This document shows positions 16,922 to 25,048 of a DNA stretch of 64,000 nt, piece by piece. Position numbers and translations under genes: made by a program. The stretch covers positions 124,001 to 188,000 of the forward strand of contig NZ_JBGUAU010000009.1 of NCBI RefSeq assembly GCF_041820985.1, given 5' to 3'. The notes beneath the pieces were generated by a model. The model made no database searches and was not told the DNA's origin. It saw nothing but the letters and a program-made list of their open reading frames with translations. This DNA is from Evansella sp041820985. Its GTDB lineage: Bacteria; Bacillota; Bacilli; Bacillales; Salisediminibacteriaceae. Numbering within the stretch: the stretch's first letter is position 1; each line of letters opens with the position of its first letter.

Positions 16922-18796
16922 ATGCGCCCTTTAACTGGTACTCTATTTATTTTAATTTTTATTATTTTCTTTTCTCTTATTACTCTATTTACTTTTGAAG
17001 AATGGCATGCTGCAAAATCATTACCTTTAGTATTAGATGAGTCCATTAATCTAACAGATTTTACTATTGCGAAAAATAGCGTCATTGTTGATTCGAATAA
17101 TAACAAACTTTCAGATATATACTCCTCTGAAAATAGAATATATCTTCCTTATGAGGAAATTCCAAAGACAGTAGTAGACGCTTTACTAGCTGCAGAGGAC
17201 CAACAATTTTTTTCACATAAAGGGTTTGACATAAAAGGAATAGCACGAGCACTTCTCGTTAACATTCAAAGTGACTCTTTAGAACAAGGGGGAAGTACTG
17301 TTACCCAGCAGCTAGTGAGAAATCTGTTTCTAACACATGACAAATCATATGAAAGAAAAATTTCCGAGCTTCTTTATGCATATCAGATGGAACAGCAGAT
17401 GACAAAAGAGCAGATTATAGAGTTGTACGTAAATGTTATTTACTTCAAAAACGGCGTGTATGGGATGGAAGCAGCAAGTCGCTTCTATTTTAATAAAAAA
17501 GCAGATGATCTTACTGTTGCAGAAGTTGCCTTTTTGAGTGCTATTCCAAATAATCCAGAACGTTTCAATCCTCTGAAAAATAAAGAAAATACGCATGCAC
17601 GGAAAGAATGGATTCTACTTAAAATGTTTGAAACACATGTTATCAATGAAGAAACATATATTGCGGCACTAGATGAGGAAATTTCATTAAACTTATATAA
17701 AAAAGTAGATTTATACCCAGATTATGTAACATATGTTTATCATGAATTACGTCAACTTGTTGGAGAAAAAGAGGGGTATTTCCAAAGAATGGACATGGAA
17801 TCTAATGAAGAAAAACGAATGTTGCTACAAATCGAATTAGAAATGGCAGTAGCTGAGTTATTACAAGATGGGGTGACGATCGAAACGGCCTTTATTCCGC
17901 ATATTCAACAAGAAGTATCGAAAGCTATCGATACAAATTTGAGTAACTCTAAGCTACAAGTTGGAACAACAGTCATCGATCATACTCAAAATGAGATCGT
18001 GGCTATCTCTGGCGGAGTTAACTATGAAAAGTTTGGGTTCCATCGCGCATATCAATCATTCCGTCAGCCAGGTTCAGCGATAAAGCCTCTTCTTGTTTAT
18101 GCACCATATATAGAAGAAACTGGTTCTAATGCGAAAACAACGATTGATGCTTCCTCCTTTGTAAAAAATGGGTATCAACCACAAAACTATGGAAGAGCAT
18201 CTTATGGACGAGTTTCTATGGAAGCTGCATTTAAACATTCCTATAATACGGCGGCAGTTAGAGTATTAGATACGATGGGAGTCACAACTGCTTTCGAGTA
18301 TTTCTCACAATTAGGCTTTGAACGGGTTAGTATGAACGATATGATCCTTCCCGCAGCTCTTGGTGGAATAGAAAACGGTGTTTCCGTGTTGGAGATGACC
18401 CGTGCATACTCCACGTTTGCAACAGGTGGAGTTTATGAATCACCGAAAGCAATACGACGAGTGGTGGGAAATGATGGACGTGTCTTATATGCATGGGATT
18501 CAGATGGTGTTCAAGTGTTGAGCGAAGAAACAACCCTGGAAATCCGCAAAATGATGAACAAAGTAGTTACGGAAGGCACCGGAAGAAACGCTCACTTCTC
18601 TACTTCTGGATATATCGGTGGAAAAACGGGAACAACAAATAACTACCACGACTTATGGTTTGTAGGCTCAACAGATCGGTACACTTCTGGAATATGGCTG
18701 GGGTATGACACACCAAGCTCTATGAATAACGTTAATCAGCGCCTCCATTTAACTATCTGGAGAGCATATATGTCGCAAATAGAGAAGGTGGAGTGA
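16922..18796 (+). CDS. Class A penicillin-binding protein (transglycosylase/transpeptidase), PbpD/PbpG-like
   Basis: Bifunctional cell-wall synthase anchored by an N-terminal membrane segment (residues 5-24). The GT51 glycosyltransferase domain shows catalytic Glu92 (AAEDQQFFSHKG), GGSTVTQQLVRN (123-134) and RKISELLYA. The transpeptidase domain has Ser385-x-x-Lys388 (PGSAIKP), the SYN motif (440-442) and KTG (568-570). At 624 aa it is of PBP4/PBP2d size, shorter than PonA, with no C-terminal fibronectin or Ser-rich tail. ATG at 16922 has only a weak purine-rich ribosome binding site (AAAGATGG). Divergent transcription from prkA would fit a sporulation role, but that is inference. Confidence 0.92.
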   Translation: MRPLTGTLFILIFIIFFSLITLFTFEEWHAAKSLPLVLDESINLTDFTIAKNSVIVDSNNNKLSDIYSSENRIYLPYEEIPKTVVDALLAAEDQQFFSHKGFDIKGIARALLVNIQSDSLEQGGSTVTQQLVRNLFLTHDKSYERKISELLYAYQMEQQMTKEQIIELYVNVIYFKNGVYGMEAASRFYFNKKADDLTVAEVAFLSAIPNNPERFNPLKNKENTHARKEWILLKMFETHVINEETYIAALDEEISLNLYKKVDLYPDYVTYVYHELRQLVGEKEGYFQRMDMESNEEKRMLLQIELEMAVAELLQDGVTIETAFIPHIQQEVSKAIDTNLSNSKLQVGTTVIDHTQNEIVAISGGVNYEKFGFHRAYQSFRQPGSAIKPLLVYAPYIEETGSNAKTTIDASSFVKNGYQPQNYGRASYGRVSMEAAFKHSYNTAAVRVLDTMGVTTAFEYFSQLGFERVSMNDMILPAALGGIENGVSVLEMTRAYSTFATGGVYESPKAIRRVVGNDGRVLYAWDSDGVQVLSEETTLEIRKMMNKVVTEGTGRNAHFSTSGYIGGKTGTTNNYHDLWFVGSTDRYTSGIWLGYDTPSSMNNVNQRLHLTIWRAYMSQIEKVE

Positions 18797-18829
18797 GGGA
18801 TCATAATATGTTCTGCGCGAGAAAAATGA

Positions 18830-19046
18830 GTCTTGGTCATAATGAAAGTGTAAAGCTGAGAAGCCGAACGATGTGTAAACATAGCGGAGGAAATATACGA
18901 AAACTCCGGCGGGATCAATAGGTAAAGGTGAGACCCCAAGAGTGCTTAAGCACTCGGCAGCTCACCAACCTCCCGCGGAAAGCGAAGTATATTTCCGTAG
19001 CGATAGTATACACAAGTATCATTTCGTTCGGAGTTACTACAACGGC
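18830..19046. repeat. Dispersed long-palindrome element, copy 1 (full length)
   Basis: About 215 bp of nested inverted repeats: outer arms around CCGAACGA and TCGTTCGG, a middle pair (GGAAATATACG with CGAAGTATATTTCC), an inner pair GGTGAG / CTCACC and a central hairpin AGTGCTTAAGCACT. It occupies the space between convergent genes (PBP and the YufK-like gene). Related partial copies occur near 21686-21720 and at 32845-32990. Similar GC-richer elements are widespread in Bacillaceae intergenic DNA as I recall, but I know no settled name. Confidence 0.8.
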
Positions 19047-19594
19047 AAACTAGCAATGATACTATTATAAAGCTTCAACAACGCCCACAGGACAGTCAAT
19101 CCGAACGAAAACCAAAAGAAAGTATGAAAAAAGATAATTCCAATTAACGAAAAAGAAGATTGCGTTACACTCACTTTATAAATAAAAAAGATAAAAAAGG
19201 CTATGCAAGCAGCAACAAATACAGCAAGTATGAGCATGATGTGAAATGTTAACCCGATGGAAAGAATTCCACCAACAAGAAAGAACCAGGATCCTTTCCG
19301 AACACTTTTTAAATCACTACCCTCTTCATCCTTTGAAAAAAACAGTAACGAAACCTCATTAATTGTATCCGCTATTAACTTTAAAGCTGAAAATAACATA
19401 AAAAAGAATAGCCACAATAAGAACAGTAGCGTTAATTGAATTCCCCGTTCTGAAAAAAATTCAATCATCCCTTCATACAAACCTATTTGCATGAAATAGA
19501 GGACAAGATTTCTTTCACTATATATGGAAAGGGAAAGACTAAATAAAATGATAGAAAGTAACGGGAAATGACTAGTTAAATATGCATTTTTCAT
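19037..19594 (-). CDS. YufK-like (DUF5366) integral membrane protein
   Basis: Unknown function. The 185-aa protein has five or six hydrophobic segments (starting FPLLSIILFSLSLSIY, then LTLLFLLWLFFFMLFSAL, WFFLVGGILSIGLTFHIMLI, FVAACIAFFIFFIY and GIIFFHTFFWFSFGLTVLW), separated by a charged cytoplasmic stretch (FFSKDEEGSDLKSVRKGS). Length and the MKNAYLT N-terminus resemble B. subtilis YufK as I remember it; a family search would settle this. The 3' end overlaps the edge of the palindromic repeat. It is a single gene between the PBP and the heme monooxygenase gene. Confidence 0.6.
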   Translation of the reverse strand: MKNAYLTSHFPLLSIILFSLSLSIYSERNLVLYFMQIGLYEGMIEFFSERGIQLTLLFLLWLFFFMLFSALKLIADTINEVSLLFFSKDEEGSDLKSVRKGSWFFLVGGILSIGLTFHIMLILAVFVAACIAFFIFFIYKVSVTQSSFSLIGIIFFHTFFWFSFGLTVLWALLKLYNSIIASLPL

Positions 19595-19657
19595 GATGCT
19601 TTTGCTCCTAAACAGTCGTTCAACCGAGTGAAAACAAACTCGGTTGAACTAGATTGA

Positions 19658-19963
19658 TTATAGATGATGTGGCACGTTGTACGTATAAATCTTGTTACCA
19701 GTTGTTGGACTCTTATCTAAGTTAGCTCGACGAGTTCGATGGGCTTCTTTAAACTCATCTGAATTAACCCATGCTTCATACGATTCCCTTGTTTCCCATT
19801 TCGTTAAAACAATTTGATAGTTATCATTATCTTCTGGTGTGAGAAACATGAAATCTAAGCAACCAGGGATTTCTTTCATCTTTTCGGCACTATTAGAAAA
19901 ACGATTTTCAACATTTTGTCTTCCTTCTTTCGGTACATGTAGTTCATTGAAAACAACAAACAT
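19658..19963 (-). CDS. Heme-degrading monooxygenase, IsdG/HmoA family (ABM fold)
   Basis: Small cytoplasmic ABM-fold enzyme, 101 aa, likely to cleave heme and release iron. The IsdG-type catalytic triad is visible: Asn6 (MFVVFNEL), Trp65 (ESYEAWVNS) and His75 (FKEAHRTRR); the 10-residue Trp-His spacing equals that of IsdG (N7, W67, H77). The conserved LTKWETRESYEAW segment supports the family. ATG at 19963 follows AAAGGAGGT. No heme transport genes are nearby, so it may be a housekeeping HmoA-type enzyme. Without a structure the exact product (staphylobilin, biliverdin or mycobilin) is open. Confidence 0.8.
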   Translation of the reverse strand: MFVVFNELHVPKEGRQNVENRFSNSAEKMKEIPGCLDFMFLTPEDNDNYQIVLTKWETRESYEAWVNSDEFKEAHRTRRANLDKSPTTGNKIYTYNVPHHL

Positions 19964-20173
19964 AAGGTGACCTCCTTTTATTCTACAACTATTTAAATGG
20001 TGTAATAAAGTGGTTGATATGTAGAGTTCAATATAATAATTCGCTCAAGTTAATTATAAAGCAAGTTGGTTGCAATGAAAATATTTGTAGAGACAAACCT
20101 CTTTCATTTTCTTTTCTTTCCTTTTAAAACATGGTATATTGATTCATAGATAACATCAAAGGAGGATATTTTG

Positions 20174-20263
20174 ATGGGATTATACTTAATTTTAGGAGTT
20201 TGCGTAGCATTTCTTGTAGCGATTTTTACTGCAGGTTATAACGACAACCCAAACAAAAATTAG
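20174..20263 (+). CDS. 29-aa single-pass membrane peptide
   Basis: A short gene with perfect expression signals: GGAGG at 20161-20165, ATG 8 bp later, 29 codons, then a rho-independent terminator just after the stop. The peptide is one hydrophobic helix (GLYLILGVCVAFLVAIF) followed by a polar tail ending in NPNKN. Function unknown; comparable tiny membrane peptides are common in Bacillus. The independent ribosome binding site and own terminator make it more than a chance frame. Confidence 0.7.
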   Translation: MGLYLILGVCVAFLVAIFTAGYNDNPNKN

Positions 20264-20266
20264 TAC

Positions 20267-20308
20267 TAAAAGCTACTTACCAAAATAGGTGAGTAGTTTT
20301 TTCTTTTT
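20267..20308 (+). terminator. Rho-independent terminator of the 29-aa peptide gene
   Basis: Stem CTACTTACC / GGTGAGTAG (one G-U pair) with a 6-nt loop, extended by flanking A and T runs, ending in TTTTTTCTTTTTT. Confidence 0.85.
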
Positions 20309-20380
20309 TAAGCAAATGATAGTCTTATTTTTTGCCTGTCCGAATATGGTGTAAGGAATACTATATGAGGTGGGATTGAA

Positions 20381-21652
20381 ATGAAATGTTTTCTTTATCC
20401 TGATATTGGACGAGTGGATGAACCATTACAATTGCATATGGATGGATTAGAAGCGAATGAAACAATCAAAATGAAAATGACGATGGATCATCATACATTA
20501 GGAAAATGGAGCTCCACTGTCTCAACAAACGCGGACGAACATGGGAAACTATCCATTGGAGAAAATTGTAAGCAAGACAATAATATATTTTCTTTATTAT
20601 TATGGAAACTACGACCTATTGATGGGAAAACTCCAACTAATTTCCCATCAAATAGCACAGATCCATTGAAACTACACATTGATATGGAGTCGAGTATTAG
20701 TCAACGAACAGAATCTCGAACTGTGATTCGACTCTTTAAAGAAGACTATGTTACGGAAGAGGCACTCCCAAACGATGTTCCGTTTTCAGGAACTTATTTT
20801 TATCCTAAAAACAAGCAGAAACTTCCTACTATCATATTATTTGGAAGCTATCATGGAGAACCTCCATTAGATGCTGCAGCACTATATGCATCACACGGTT
20901 ATGGTGCCCTTGCAGTAAATTACACCAACAATGGAGCCACTGTTCCATTAGAAGACATAAACAAGGTTTTACAGTGGGTGAAAAACCATCCTTCAACAGA
21001 TGAACAGAAAATTATTTTACATGGAACGGAGAAAGGCGCAGAGTTAGCACTAGTTGTTGCTTCCAAAGACCCTAGTATAAAAGGAGTTATTGCGAATTCT
21101 CCAACAAGTCATGTTTTCCAAAAAATACAGTCATCCAAACGAACAGCAGCTTGGACGGAGAACGGAGAAACTATTCCATTCGTACCATATCATTTCAGTT
21201 TACCGATGATGGTAACATCTTGGTTTAGAAAACAAAGGAAAGATACGGCATCCTTGGGAAATGTATGTGAAAAAAGTCTCGAGAAGTATGAAAAAAATGG
21301 AAAAATAGAAGCAGCGATCGAAGTGGAAAAAGTGAATGGTCCTCTTTTGTTGATTAGTGGAAAACAAGACGACTTCTGGCCGTCAGATTTGATGGCTCAA
21401 ACAGTAACAGAACGTTTATCGAATAACTCCTTTCCCTATCCAGTAGAACATCTCTCCTATGAATTTTGCGGAGATAAGTTAACAGTGCCTTACCTCCCAA
21501 CATTGACTAACAACGAAGGTGATTTTGAAAACGTACAGAAAGCTGTTTTAGGAGAAACTGCGTGGAATACCACCATAACATTTTTAACAAAGCATTTCCC
21601 ACCAGCACGCATACAAACAGTTACCATTCCATTTAAACCAAGTGGGCGGTAA
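20381..21652 (+). CDS. BAAT/acyl-CoA thioester hydrolase-type alpha/beta protein with degenerate catalytic triad
   Basis: Two-domain protein of 423 aa: an N-terminal BAAT-like beta domain (residues about 5-120) and a C-terminal alpha/beta-hydrolase domain (about 130-415). Family members hydrolyse or transfer acyl-CoA thioesters through a Ser or Cys nucleophile in G-x-S-K-G-A-E-L. Here the elbow reads HGTEKGAELAL, with Glu217 in the nucleophile position. The usual AGH histidine near the C-terminus reads CGD (Asp365). The acidic residue (Asp330/331 in SGKQDDFWPS) and the VPYLP segment remain. The surrounding sequence is intact and the gene has a good ribosome binding site (GAGGTGGG), so it is likely an expressed protein with altered or no hydrolase chemistry. 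Confidence 0.82.
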   Translation: MKCFLYPDIGRVDEPLQLHMDGLEANETIKMKMTMDHHTLGKWSSTVSTNADEHGKLSIGENCKQDNNIFSLLLWKLRPIDGKTPTNFPSNSTDPLKLHIDMESSISQRTESRTVIRLFKEDYVTEEALPNDVPFSGTYFYPKNKQKLPTIILFGSYHGEPPLDAAALYASHGYGALAVNYTNNGATVPLEDINKVLQWVKNHPSTDEQKIILHGTEKGAELALVVASKDPSIKGVIANSPTSHVFQKIQSSKRTAAWTENGETIPFVPYHFSLPMMVTSWFRKQRKDTASLGNVCEKSLEKYEKNGKIEAAIEVEKVNGPLLLISGKQDDFWPSDLMAQTVTERLSNNSFPYPVEHLSYEFCGDKLTVPYLPTLTNNEGDFENVQKAVLGETAWNTTITFLTKHFPPARIQTVTIPFKPSGR

Positions 21653-21685
21653 GTTAGTTAGCTGGCCAAACGGATAAATAGCCAG

Positions 21686-21720
21686 TCGGAGGAAATATAC
21701 GAAGACTCCGGCGGGATTAA
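21686..21720. repeat. Dispersed palindromic element, copy 3 (fragment)
   Basis: CGGAGGAAATATACGAAGAC and the following CTCCGGCGGGAT match the left half of the element at 18830-19046. Only this fragment remains, again between convergent genes. Confidence 0.65.
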
Positions 21721-21768
21721 ACAGCGAATACAAAGCTCCATCTTACACTTCACAAGCATTAATACAAC

Positions 21769-21804
21769 AAGGGTGTTACATGTCGAAACATTCGTAACAC
21801 CCTT
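21769..21804. terminator. Bidirectional terminator between convergent genes
   Basis: Perfect 11-bp stem AAGGGTGTTAC / GTAACACCCTT with a 14-nt loop, followed by T-rich sequence; it ends the BAAT-type gene and the convergent membrane-protein gene. Confidence 0.8.
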
Positions 21805-21811
21805 ACTTTAT

Positions 21812-22306
21812 TTAATAATTAATTGAAATCTTAGATTTGTTCATTACGCGAATCCAATAGATGATACTTCTACATATTAACAATTTTACAAGTATACTTA
21901 TGAACGAATGGTACCATGTCCAGCCCTTTTTCCACTTTATGAGTTTCGTTTTTTTTGCTGCTATCGTCTCAAAGATTATCAATGGAATCGCAAAAGGAAA
22001 GACCTTCGCCAATACTCCAATAGGCTTACTGTTAAGAGTCCATTGATTATAATAAAGTAACATTAACGGGTAATGTATAAAATCAAAAGGTAAATGGATT
22101 TTATATTTAGAAAAAAGCCGCACGGGGTATTTAAGATACCCTTTAGTAACCAATATTTTATCTGCATAGTAATTACCAATACAACTAACAAGATAAACAA
22201 TAATCCAATCCTTAAATGAACGTTTTCCGATTGCGAATGGTAATAAAGCACTTCCTAAAGCGGTGATGATAAGTAAGAAATAATAGGAACCATATTTCTT
22301 TTTCAA
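21812..22306 (-). CDS. CBO0543-like integral membrane protein
   Basis: Unknown function. The 164-aa protein has four or five hydrophobic segments, including YYFLLIITALGSALLPFAIG, IIVYLVSCIGNYYAD and FPFAIPLIIFETIAA, with Lys/Arg/Trp-rich loops (KKTKLIKWKKGWTWYHSF). The WTWYHSF segment near the C-terminus is reminiscent of the CBO0543 family of Gram-positive membrane proteins; I am only moderately sure. ATG at 22306 follows GGAGGTGAAATAC. It stands alone between two terminators. Confidence 0.6.
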   Translation of the reverse strand: MKKKYGSYYFLLIITALGSALLPFAIGKRSFKDWIIVYLVSCIGNYYADKILVTKGYLKYPVRLFSKYKIHLPFDFIHYPLMLLYYNQWTLNSKPIGVLAKVFPFAIPLIIFETIAAKKTKLIKWKKGWTWYHSFISILVKLLICRSIIYWIRVMNKSKISINY

Positions 22307-22415
22307 TGTATTTCACCTCCATGTATATCTTTTAGAAAATACTAGCTTTTTATTCAATGTACTAAAAAAAAGGAGAAATATAATCCTCCCTAGCATGACA
22401 AGCTTTCATAAATAA

Positions 22416-22457
22416 AGAGGGCAAGACCATACAAAATGGACTCGCCCTCTATAATTT
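22416..22457. terminator. Terminator of trmL (bidirectional hairpin)
   Basis: Stem AGAGGGC / GCCCTCT enclosing a second helix CCAT / ATGG; T-rich on both sides. It lies 37 bp beyond the trmL stop. Confidence 0.8.
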
Positions 22458-22493
22458 TTCTGTATATGCAGGTAAAATGCACCTTTGAACACT

Positions 22494-22967
22494 CTATGTC
22501 AAGCTGCTAAATTGCTGTTGTCGCAATGCTTCATATACTAAAATAGCTGCTGTGTTAGATAAGTTTAACGAACGAATCTTATCCGTCTGTGGTATGCGAA
22601 AACAACGATCCTGATGAGCTTCAATTAAATCCGCTGGCAATCCCTTTGTTTCTTTGCCAAAAATAAAGAAATAGTCCGTCTCAAGATTGGAGTAATCGAA
22701 TTCATGATAGTACTTTTTACCACTCGTTTCAATTAAAAAAAACTCTCCATCTGGATATTTAGAAAATAGTTCCTCAATATTATCATAATGATTCACTGTT
22801 ACGTTTGGCCAATAATCACAACCTGCTCTTTTTAACATTCTATCATCAGTAGAGAAACCTAACGGATGAATTAAATGTAGCTGTGTATTCGTTCCAGCAC
22901 AAGTACGAGCAATATTTCCTGTATTAGCTGGGATTTCTGGTTCATGTAGTACAACATGTAATGCCAC
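22494..22967 (-). CDS. trmL: tRNA (cytidine/uridine-34-2'-O)-methyltransferase TrmL (CspR)
   Basis: SPOUT-class methyltransferase that 2'-O-methylates the wobble base of tRNA-Leu isoacceptors. The 157 aa are family length. Visible motifs are NTGNIARTCAGT, LHLIHPLGF, the knot motif FGKETKGLP and the C-terminal IRSLNLSNTAAILVYEALRQ. The protein has no RNA-binding extension, as is usual for TrmL homodimers. In B. subtilis the orthologue cspR lies between yhbB and yhbD, matching the yhbB-like gene immediately upstream here. Start ATG at 22967 has AGAGGTGAAGAT before it. Confidence 0.92.
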   Translation of the reverse strand: MALHVVLHEPEIPANTGNIARTCAGTNTQLHLIHPLGFSTDDRMLKRAGCDYWPNVTVNHYDNIEELFSKYPDGEFFLIETSGKKYYHEFDYSNLETDYFFIFGKETKGLPADLIEAHQDRCFRIPQTDKIRSLNLSNTAAILVYEALRQQQFSSLT

Positions 22968-23062
22968 TCTATCTTCACCTCTAATTTTGTAAACATCCTC
23001 GTAATCATATCATTTTCAATTTAGAAAAGGAAGATGTATACAAAATCTTCAGCAACCACGTT

Positions 23063-23992
23063 TTAAGTATTAGACTGCTTATCGAGTATGTGAAAAAATT
23101 TGTATTTTATATTTTCCGTCCAAGCGGTAGAATCCTCATATGCCCAATAGCGCATCCTACTATTTGCTGTATGTGCATTAACGAGAGGAAAACCATCACC
23201 ATCTTTTGCAACAACTACAGTCGTATGATCCCAACGTCCATCTCCATTAAAATCATAGCATATAATATCCCCTCGCATGAGTTCATCTGCACTTGACACC
23301 TCTCGAGCCTGAAGACCAGTTTTTGCTCCACTAAAATACCATCGCAGCGCGTGCGCAACAGTCCAGCTATAGCTCCAGCTTTTATTACGATACCACCATC
23401 CGTTTGCACGATCAGGGTGACCAATCATAGGCGCACCACCTGCTTGTAGGCACTGAGAAATAAAGTTTGTACAATCATTCTCAAATTTCTTGTACTCAGG
23501 ATTAAAATCATTCCACCATCGTTCTGCATACCTAACAACAGCCAGCCGGTCATAGTTGTAATCCACTCTTGACCTATCTCCCTGTCTATCATTAAAAACC
23601 TGTCGAAAGCTCGATGGATCAGGTAGATCTTTATCTACCACTCCATCACGATGGATCTGATAATCATCAATTACTTCTCCATCTTCAATTACTGCTCTAC
23701 GTAATTGAATCTGCTCCTCAATATAAAGTTTTTCGCACTGTTTGATTACGTGCTGTAATGTAAGCCCATAATCAACAATCGATCTATTATAAAACTTTTG
23801 TTCTCGAACAATATAGCCATCCACGATATTTTTAACAATCTCCGCTTTACGTTTTTGTAAATTTTTATGCTTTCGTTGTAAGGCAAACATATCATTTTCA
23901 CGAATAAATGAACCTGCTCTCTCCCCATCAACAAAGCATTGATGACAATCTTCTACGTACCTCTTGACTACTTCAATGCTTGAACTCAACAC
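23063..23992 (-). CDS. yhbB: YhbB-like protein with C-terminal amidase_6 domain
   Basis: Unknown substrate. The 309 aa comprise an N-terminal region rich in charged residues (about 1-140, partly helical) and a C-terminal putative amidase domain related to NlpC/P60-type cysteine peptidases: Cys in KFENDCTNFISQCL, then GDIICYDFNGDGRWDHTTVV with the His, and NAHTANSR. No signal peptide is evident. The start is GTG at 23992 (AAGGAGGGG 5 bp upstream); the next codon TTG is an alternative. Position between trmL and the queG block mirrors yhbB in B. subtilis. A cell-wall peptide target is plausible but unproven. Confidence 0.8.
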   Translation of the reverse strand: MLSSSIEVVKRYVEDCHQCFVDGERAGSFIRENDMFALQRKHKNLQKRKAEIVKNIVDGYIVREQKFYNRSIVDYGLTLQHVIKQCEKLYIEEQIQLRRAVIEDGEVIDDYQIHRDGVVDKDLPDPSSFRQVFNDRQGDRSRVDYNYDRLAVVRYAERWWNDFNPEYKKFENDCTNFISQCLQAGGAPMIGHPDRANGWWYRNKSWSYSWTVAHALRWYFSGAKTGLQAREVSSADELMRGDIICYDFNGDGRWDHTTVVVAKDGDGFPLVNAHTANSRMRYWAYEDSTAWTENIKYKFFHILDKQSNT

Positions 23993-24441
23993 TTTCCCCT
24001 CCTTTTTCTCCTTTTACTATCCTATTCATGCATACGGAAAATAAATGATAAAAAAATGAAGAGTTTATCATATATACCTGAAAATTTCGTGATCACATTA
24101 ACCCATAATTATAATGAATACTAACTGTGTGAGCTCATATTCCATTCGCTACTGCCCACTCCCTATCCTGAGGGGAGTTGCCGAGCCTTCTGCAGTCCTT
24201 CTTCGCACTTAAGTCTCTCCCCTCCTCTACTCTGCTTCCCACAGGAGTTCCGTGGACAATCGCTCATTGCATATAAAGTGGTAAGTTGTTAACCACGTCA
24301 TAACAATTTTCATCCGCAATGGTGAATTTTTATTGTTACTCTTTGCTGGTATAAAAAGAGAGAACTCCAAAAGTCGAATTCAAAGCCATTGAAAGCCTTA
24401 GATTCGAGTTCCTTTTGGAGTCCTCTTCATAGTATATGAGA
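23993..24441. other. Gene-free stretch upstream of yhbB
   Basis: 449 bp without a credible gene. The middle (about 24140-24270) is GC-richer and, read on the minus strand, shows scattered resemblance to the palindromic element at 18.8 kb (GAGTTGCCGAG, TCCCACAGGAGTTCCG), possibly a decayed copy. The right end is the ogt terminator. Confidence 0.4.
24353..24421 (-). terminator. Rho-independent terminator of ogt
   Basis: Long imperfect hairpin, core stem ACTCCAAAAG / CTTTTGGAGT with an inner TCGAATTC / GATTCGA helix. On the minus strand it is followed by TCTCTCTTTTTAT. Confidence 0.75.
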
Positions 24442-24972
24442 TTACGATATTTTTTCTATCGCGCCTTCTAGCCTTAGTAAATACTCTTTCTTATCTAAAC
24501 CTCCACCATAGCCAACCATAGATCCATTACTACCAATTACCCGGTGACATGGAATAATGATTGGTACAGGGTTTTGGTTATTCGCACCACCAATCGCTCT
24601 CACTGCTTTTGGTGCACCTATCTCAATTGCTATATCTTTATATGATCTAGTTTCACCATAGTAAATGTCTTTTACTTTATTCCAAACAAGAGTCTGAAAT
24701 CTTGTTCCGTATAAGTCTATGGGCAAATCAAAGTTCGTTCTTTCGCCTCGAAAGTACTCTTCTAACTGACAAATTGGCTCCTGTAATTGTTGAAAGTCCT
24801 CAACCAGTTCTACATTCATTAACCGTTTTTTTAACCAAGTATCAATATTTGAGCAAGTTTCCTTAATGGAGCCAAATTCGATAAAACAAATGCCACGCTC
24901 TGTTTTTCCAATCGTTAACACACCTATTGGACTATCCATTTCGGCATAGTAAATGTACGGTCGCTTAACCAT
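24442..24972 (-). CDS. ogt: Methylated-DNA--[protein]-cysteine S-methyltransferase (Ogt/AdaB type)
   Basis: Suicide DNA repair protein that removes alkyl groups from O6-alkylguanine. The 176 aa have the N-terminal ribonuclease-H-like domain and the C-terminal helix-turn-helix/acceptor domain (FQTLVWNKVKDIYYGETRSY) with acceptor Cys142 in IIIPCHRVIG. The conserved Asn hinge (NNQNPVP) and the GYGGGLDKKEYLLRLEG tail are present. ATG at 24972 follows GGGGGTAAGAA. It is not fused to an Ada regulatory domain. It is a single gene between queG and yhbB with its own terminator. Confidence 0.93.
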   Translation of the reverse strand: MVKRPYIYYAEMDSPIGVLTIGKTERGICFIEFGSIKETCSNIDTWLKKRLMNVELVEDFQQLQEPICQLEEYFRGERTNFDLPIDLYGTRFQTLVWNKVKDIYYGETRSYKDIAIEIGAPKAVRAIGGANNQNPVPIIIPCHRVIGSNGSMVGYGGGLDKKEYLLRLEGAIEKIS

Positions 24973-25048
24973 TTCTTACCCCCACTTTCGAACACAGATA
25001 TTACATTTTTTTAAAACTATGAATACAGGTTTCCCACTTACCATACCA

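Noticed and set aside
24140..24270. A fourth full copy of the palindromic dispersed element.
   Set aside because: Only short scattered matches remain; noted as a possible decayed copy, not a feature.
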